This document shows, piece after piece, positions 19,176 through 20,000 of a stretch of 20,000 bases of DNA. How positions within the stretch are numbered: position 1 is the first letter of the stretch; each line of letters begins with the position of its first letter. The position numbers were made by a program, and so were the translations under genes. Source of the stretch: Chromera velia (lineage: Eukaryota > Sar > Chromeraceae); NCBI GenBank assembly GCA_018398765.1, contig JAHBMJ010000388.1:45456-65455 (forward strand), given 5' to 3'. The notes beneath the pieces were generated by a model, which saw nothing but the letters and a program-made list of their open reading frames with translations, was not told the DNA's origin and did no database searches.

Positions 19176-19553
19176 TCGGGCCCGAGAGGCACTCACAGGA
19201 CTTTTTTCTGTATTGCACGTTTGCATATCATGTGGACAGTGCAAAGATACATGCAAAAGACGACACGTCTGCGCCTTGCCGTACTCTTTTCTTTTCGGTG
19301 GGAGGATTTCCTGATTTCTTACACAAAACTGAATGTTTCCGCGTCCCTCTGTTTAGATAGGACTGATCCGCTTAGCATGTACGAATTTCCTCAGAAAATC
19401 ACGCGGCGGCGTTTTGGAAGTCGCATTGTAGTTGGGAACGAAGACTGACTCTGCGTATCAGCAGGCGTAGATATCTACGGGAACCGTACACATATCAATC
19501 AATACACCTGGTGGTGATTGCAGACGAGCCACGCGGTCGTGATTGTCGGCTAG
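8887..19553 (+). CDS. Secreted His/Ser-rich protein with a C-terminal papain-like (C1A) domain, Ser at the active site
   Basis: Proposed exons: 8887-9163, 9718-10265, 11223-11285, 11424-14634, 14838-15282, 15710-15811, 15921-16106, 16191-16407, 16618-16668, 17056-17278, 17608-17683, 18095-18259, 18482-18569, 18674-18731, 19357-19427, 19524-19553. Phases agree, giving about 1,936 residues if the final TAG is the stop. Order: signal peptide (1-27), Cys cluster (CTDCCAGRTCC), charged region, a large low-complexity region with two His tracts and a Q10 tract, then a C1A domain from about residue 1660. Peptidase signs are FDPRR before IPNEGSCASSF (catalytic Cys replaced by Ser, oxyanion Gln by Glu), LSWAQAIEC, GCDGGSVEDVLEYL, the IPY turn, GFVQLP, FIKQALADGSSVVASIL and SHAVVIVG. 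Ser at this site is known in Plasmodium SERA proteins; kinship to them is inferred. The catalytic Asn was not found. The last three exons are less certain, and the gene may continue past the window. Confidence 0.65.
9246..9284. repeat. (TGAC)n-(TGTC)n microsatellite in intron 1
   Basis: Short TGAC then TGTC runs in the plus-strand gene's first intron. Confidence 0.85.
9407..9507. repeat. (TCAG)n with a (TCGG)n core, in intron 1
   Basis: About 25 tetranucleotide units. A block of TCGG units sits inside TCAG units, consistent with a point variant spread by repeat slippage. Confidence 0.95.
9718..10265 (+). CDS. Exon 2: acidic N-terminal region
   Basis: The acceptor ATACATGCAG at 9717 gives phase 1, matching exon 1 (joined ...SAANGDALFDLHL...). 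It ends at CAG|GTGGGT, phase 0. Another acceptor at 9632 (CTCCAG) is possible but phase-incompatible with the exon 1 donor. The region is mixed charge with two Cys, and no known domain was recognised. Confidence 0.7.
10266..11222 (+). other. Intron 2 of the plus-strand gene, mostly microsatellite
   Basis: From the GTGGGT donor to the TTTCATCCAG acceptor, 957 nt if exon 3 is used. About two thirds is tetranucleotide repeat. Pyrimidine-rich sequence with TTCTAG at 11163-11168 offers another acceptor but leads straight into stops. Confidence 0.7.
10403..11034. repeat. Long compound (TTTC)n / (TTCA)n / (TCTG)n / (TTTG TCTG)n microsatellite
   Basis: About 630 bases in domains: TTTC-rich to about 10610, a TTCA-rich stretch to about 10655, then TCTG and TTTGTCTG units with two TATTG breaks (about 10766 and 10898). 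All long open frames here are repeat-encoded Leu/Ser/Cys/Val and are not genes. Confidence 0.95.
11223..11285 (+). CDS. Exon 3 (63 nt), tentative
   Basis: The acceptor TTTCATCCAG is followed by 21 codons beginning GADAREERFSLSPSG, phase 0 on both sides, then donor ATT|GTCGGT. It could also be skipped without breaking the frame, so it may be alternative or absent. Confidence 0.45.
11424..14634 (+). CDS. Exon 4: 3.2 kb low-complexity exon, His-, Ser- and acidic-rich
   Basis: About 1,070 open codons. The acceptor CATGCAG|GTGCGT (11423) is preferred; GTCGAG at 11411 is an in-phase alternative adding four residues. The donor is TCTG|GTGAGT, phase 1. It has His tracts at 11880-11925 and 12504-12540, an acidic block near 13120-13250 and Q10 at 13860-13889. 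A short SF[ILV][QE] motif recurs six times. It has no recognised globular domain and is probably mostly disordered. Confidence 0.85.
13860..13889 (+). repeat. Coding (CAA)2(CAG)8 tract encoding Q10
   Basis: Ten glutamine codons in exon 4, mostly pure CAG, so probably length-polymorphic. Confidence 0.95.
14468..14489 (+). repeat. Coding GGTGAG tandem repeat
   Basis: GGTGAG units encode a GEGEGEG run in exon 4. Each unit contains a GTGAG donor-like core. Confidence 0.8.
14838..15282 (+). CDS. Exon 5: charged and Ala/Gly-rich linker
   Basis: The acceptor GTGATTCAG at 14837 gives phase 1, matching exon 4. It is Gly/Ala/Glu rich with an A6 tract, then DVFWTLMTEMDELKSN, probably helical. The donor is AATTC|GTCAGT, phase 2. 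Confidence 0.75.
15434..15462. repeat. (TG)n microsatellite in intron 5
   Basis: About 14 TG units between exons 5 and 6 of the plus-strand gene. Confidence 0.95.
15710..15811 (+). CDS. Exon 6
   Basis: The acceptor TTGTGCAG after a CT-rich tract completes the split Ser codon (joined NSSFADEIPSASLIQLD). The donor is CGAA|GTGCAT, phase 2. Confidence 0.65.
15921..16106 (+). CDS. Exon 7
   Basis: The acceptor CCCTTTGCCAG at 15920 completes a Lys codon (joined LVSKFATKDHEKERF). It is charged, Ser-rich sequence. The donor is uncertain: GCAA|GTCAAG (16107) or AAG|GTCTCC (16113) have the same phase. Confidence 0.55.
16191..16407 (+). CDS. Exon 8: acidic linker leading into the C1A domain
   Basis: The acceptor CCTGCCTGCAG at 16190 starts a Gly/Asp/Glu-rich stretch, then YTVSVSPEDLEFDPRRIPLL. 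The F-D-x-R pattern and a Cys before the active-site segment resemble the start of mature cathepsins. The donor is ACG|GTACGT, phase 0. Confidence 0.7.
16618..16668 (+). CDS. Exon 9 (51 nt): active-site segment with Ser replacing Cys
   Basis: The acceptor is CTCTCTGCAG. The 17 codons read IPNEGSCASSFAVAAVT. Against the C1A signature NQGxCGSCWAF this is N-E-G-S-C-A-S-S-F-A-V, so the nucleophile position is Ser (TCT at 16645-16647) and the oxyanion Gln is Glu. The donor is ACG|GTGAGC. Confidence 0.75.
16868..16894. repeat. (GATA)n microsatellite in intron 9
   Basis: About six GATA units upstream of exon 10. Confidence 0.95.
16994..17047. repeat. (CTT)n tract serving as polypyrimidine tract of exon 10
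   Basis: About 17 CTT units with one TTTTT interruption end eight bases before the TCTGCAG acceptor. Confidence 0.9.
17056..17278 (+). CDS. Exon 10: C1A segment with the LSxxQ..C-like and GCxGG motifs
   Basis: Phase 0 after a (TTC)n tract and GTCTGCAG. It reads LSWAQAIEC then GCDGGSVEDVLEYL, matching the order of the 'LSEQ.LVDC' and 'GCNGG' elements of papain-like peptidases. A Gly/Thr-rich insert of about 40 residues separates them. The donor TTGA|GTGAGT lies at the start of a (GAGT)n repeat. Confidence 0.75.
17277..17357. repeat. (GAGT)n repeat starting at the exon 10 donor
   Basis: About eight clean GAGT units from the donor, then degenerate GAGTGAATAAGT units. Several successive GTGAGT donor hexamers overlap. 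Confidence 0.95.
17360..17389. repeat. (CT)n microsatellite in intron 10
   Basis: About 14 CT units just after the GAGT repeat. Confidence 0.95.
17530..17556. repeat. (TCTG)n microsatellite in intron 10
   Basis: Six to seven TCTG units about 50 bases upstream of exon 11. Confidence 0.95.
17608..17683 (+). CDS. Exon 11: C1A segment with the IPY turn
   Basis: The acceptor GCTTGCAG at 17607 completes a Ser codon. SETGLCLYEDIPYKA follows the 'G......YPY' pattern of C1A peptidases. The preferred donor is GTGAA|GTGAGA, phase 2; CATCC|GTGTGT is an alternative in the same phase. Confidence 0.7.
17969..18029. repeat. (GATT)n microsatellite in intron 11
   Basis: About fifteen GATT units with one GATAGGTT interruption. 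Confidence 0.95.
18095..18259 (+). CDS. Exon 12: Cys-containing loop and GFVQLP strand
   Basis: The acceptor TTTTGGTCTGCAG at 18094 gives phase 2. The sequence holds two Cys around an acidic loop, then IGGFVQLPSRSQGYSY, comparable to the 'GY..VP' strand of C1A peptidases. The donor is CTGG|GTAAGC. Confidence 0.65.
18482..18569 (+). CDS. Exon 13 (3' end approximate)
   Basis: The acceptor AATTTCTCAG at 18481 gives phase 2 (joined RLSGGWDLFDNCSDALK). Three Cys occur in about 17 residues. The 3' end is uncertain: TCC|GTGCTC at 18558 or CGT|GTCCTC at 18570, both phase 0. Confidence 0.5.
18674..18731 (+). CDS. Exon 14: strand equivalent to the 'G-PV-V-I' element of C1A
   Basis: The acceptor TTCTCCGCAG at 18673 starts DFIKQALADGSSVVASILV, like the '..AL..GPVSVAI' element of papain-like enzymes. 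The preferred donor is GTCA|GTCTTC (phase 1), because it joins exon 15 in frame. Unspliced, the frame stops at 18770-18772. Confidence 0.5.
18785..18840. repeat. (TC)n(AC)n compound microsatellite
   Basis: About 13 TC units then about 15 AC units in the intron between exons 14 and 15. Confidence 0.95.
19138..19174. repeat. (GT)n microsatellite
   Basis: About 18 GT units in the intron between exons 14 and 15. Confidence 0.95.
19357..19427 (+). CDS. Exon 15, tentative
   Basis: The acceptor CTCTGTTTAG at 19356 gives phase 1. The reading RTDPLSMYEFPQKITRRR puts a Tyr and a basic stretch at about the spacing expected between the 'V.I' strand and the catalytic His. The donor is ATT|GTAGTT. Unspliced, the frame ends at 19446-19448. 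Confidence 0.4.
19524..19553 (+). CDS. Exon 16: catalytic-His motif followed by in-frame TAG
   Basis: The acceptor TGATTGCAG is followed by ACG AGC CAC and the reading TSHAVVIVG, the conserved C1A histidine motif (His codon 19530-19532). TAG follows at 19551-19553. In the same frame beyond it, TQKEGRDCWIV still resembles the family's '..G.DYWIV' segment. A GTCGGC donor at 19545 could instead splice around the stop. Confidence 0.55.
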   Translation, partial: TSHAVVIVG

Positions 19554-20000
19554 ACCCAAAAAGAGGGAAGGGACTGCTGGATTGTGTCAGTCAATCAGTG
19601 TATCAATCAGGATGTCAGAACCGAAATGATCTTTGTGCAAAATGGGTGACTCCGCTTTTCTGTCGGCCTCGAAAAGAACTTCTTTTTTATTATTGCGAGT
19701 CGTTGGCTTCTGTGGGAACTCCAGCTCCAGTGCGGCCGGAGGACGCTTTTTATGCTTTCTATATCACAAAGGACTCTCTCACAGAGCTTCGTAAAGATTC
19801 ATGCAGTCTGCCACATAAAAGAAGACGTTGTTGATGCCGGGCACATTAGCGGAGTGGTATCAGAGTAAACGCAAAGAAGCCAACAACGCTGTCCGTAGAT
19901 TCGTTCGGTCGTTCCCCTTTCGGAAAGGAAGCTGAGAAAGGGAAAAAGGGAAAAAGAAAGGAAGGGCTAGAGCAGCGTGTGTTGTCCCACTCCCTGGAAG
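19554..20000. other. Unassigned right edge
   Basis: No exon could be fixed. A frame from 19511 to 19834 has several Cys, but it conflicts with the His-motif frame and includes a TCAGTCAATCAG-like repeat. An open stretch after CTCCAG at 19724 (LQCGRRTLF...) is equally unsupported. A CCTTTC-G-GAAAGG inverted repeat lies at 19916-19928, followed by A/G-rich sequence. The expected catalytic-Asn (NSWG-type) segment was not seen. Confidence 0.4.

Noticed and set aside
19511-19834. Cys-containing plus-strand open frame of 107 codons
   Set aside because: It is in a different frame from the recognisable His motif at 19524 and shows no family features; it may be chance.
19852-19872. Resemblance of GTGGTATCAGAGTAAACGC to a cDNA-synthesis adaptor
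   Set aside because: Only a short core matches and the order of the rest differs; flanking DNA looks ordinary, so contamination is not supported.
19840-19925. Possible tRNA (TAGCGGAGTGG resembles an A box, GATTCGTTC a B box)
   Set aside because: No acceptor stem or T-arm stem can be paired around these boxes.

Overview
This window is nuclear DNA of a eukaryote with many spliceosomal introns. The two genes are in pieces: coding blocks of 50-3200 bases are bounded by GT...AG junctions with matching reading phase. Introns and spacers are full of microsatellites (TCTG, TTTC, GATT, GAGT, GA, GT, TA). The moderate GC content, large secreted Cys/Ser/Thr-rich proteins, repeated TGCATGCA words (a known ApiAP2-type binding site) and a papain-like domain with serine at the active site suggest an alveolate, most likely a chromerid such as Chromera. 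This assignment is inference; no marker gene is present.

Left half, minus strand (7785 down to 681): one gene, read as seven exons whose phases all agree, gives about 1,557 residues. It has a signal peptide, about nine copies of a Cys-containing beta-rich repeat ending in a '[IV]GxVxVxGP' strand, and an NHL-like beta-propeller between copies three and four. No membrane segment follows the signal peptide, so it looks secreted or surface-associated. The last four exons are short. They were found because their translations continue the repeat, and they end with a stop just after the last GP.

Middle (7786-8886): a 1.1 kb divergent spacer shared by both genes. It holds two TGCATGCA palindromes, a TA microsatellite and a nested GC-rich inverted repeat.

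Right half, plus strand (8887 to at least 19553): a second gene with a signal peptide, an acidic, Ser-rich and His-rich low-complexity region of over 1,000 residues (mostly one 3.2 kb exon), and a C-terminal papain-like (C1A) domain split over about nine small exons. The motif where the catalytic Cys should lie reads NEGSCASSF, so the nucleophile position is Ser, as in Plasmodium SERA proteins of the Ser type. The catalytic His motif (SHAVVIVG) is found in the last recognisable exon and is followed at once by an in-frame TAG. After that TAG the same frame still looks like peptidase sequence. The gene is therefore a truncated pseudo-peptidase, a decaying gene, or one with an unrecognised exon or assembly error there. 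The catalytic Asn region was not found and may lie beyond the right edge.

The two genes are divergent and both encode predicted secreted proteins, so shared regulation is possible but not shown. All exon limits come from reading splice signals and phases by eye, without transcript data.
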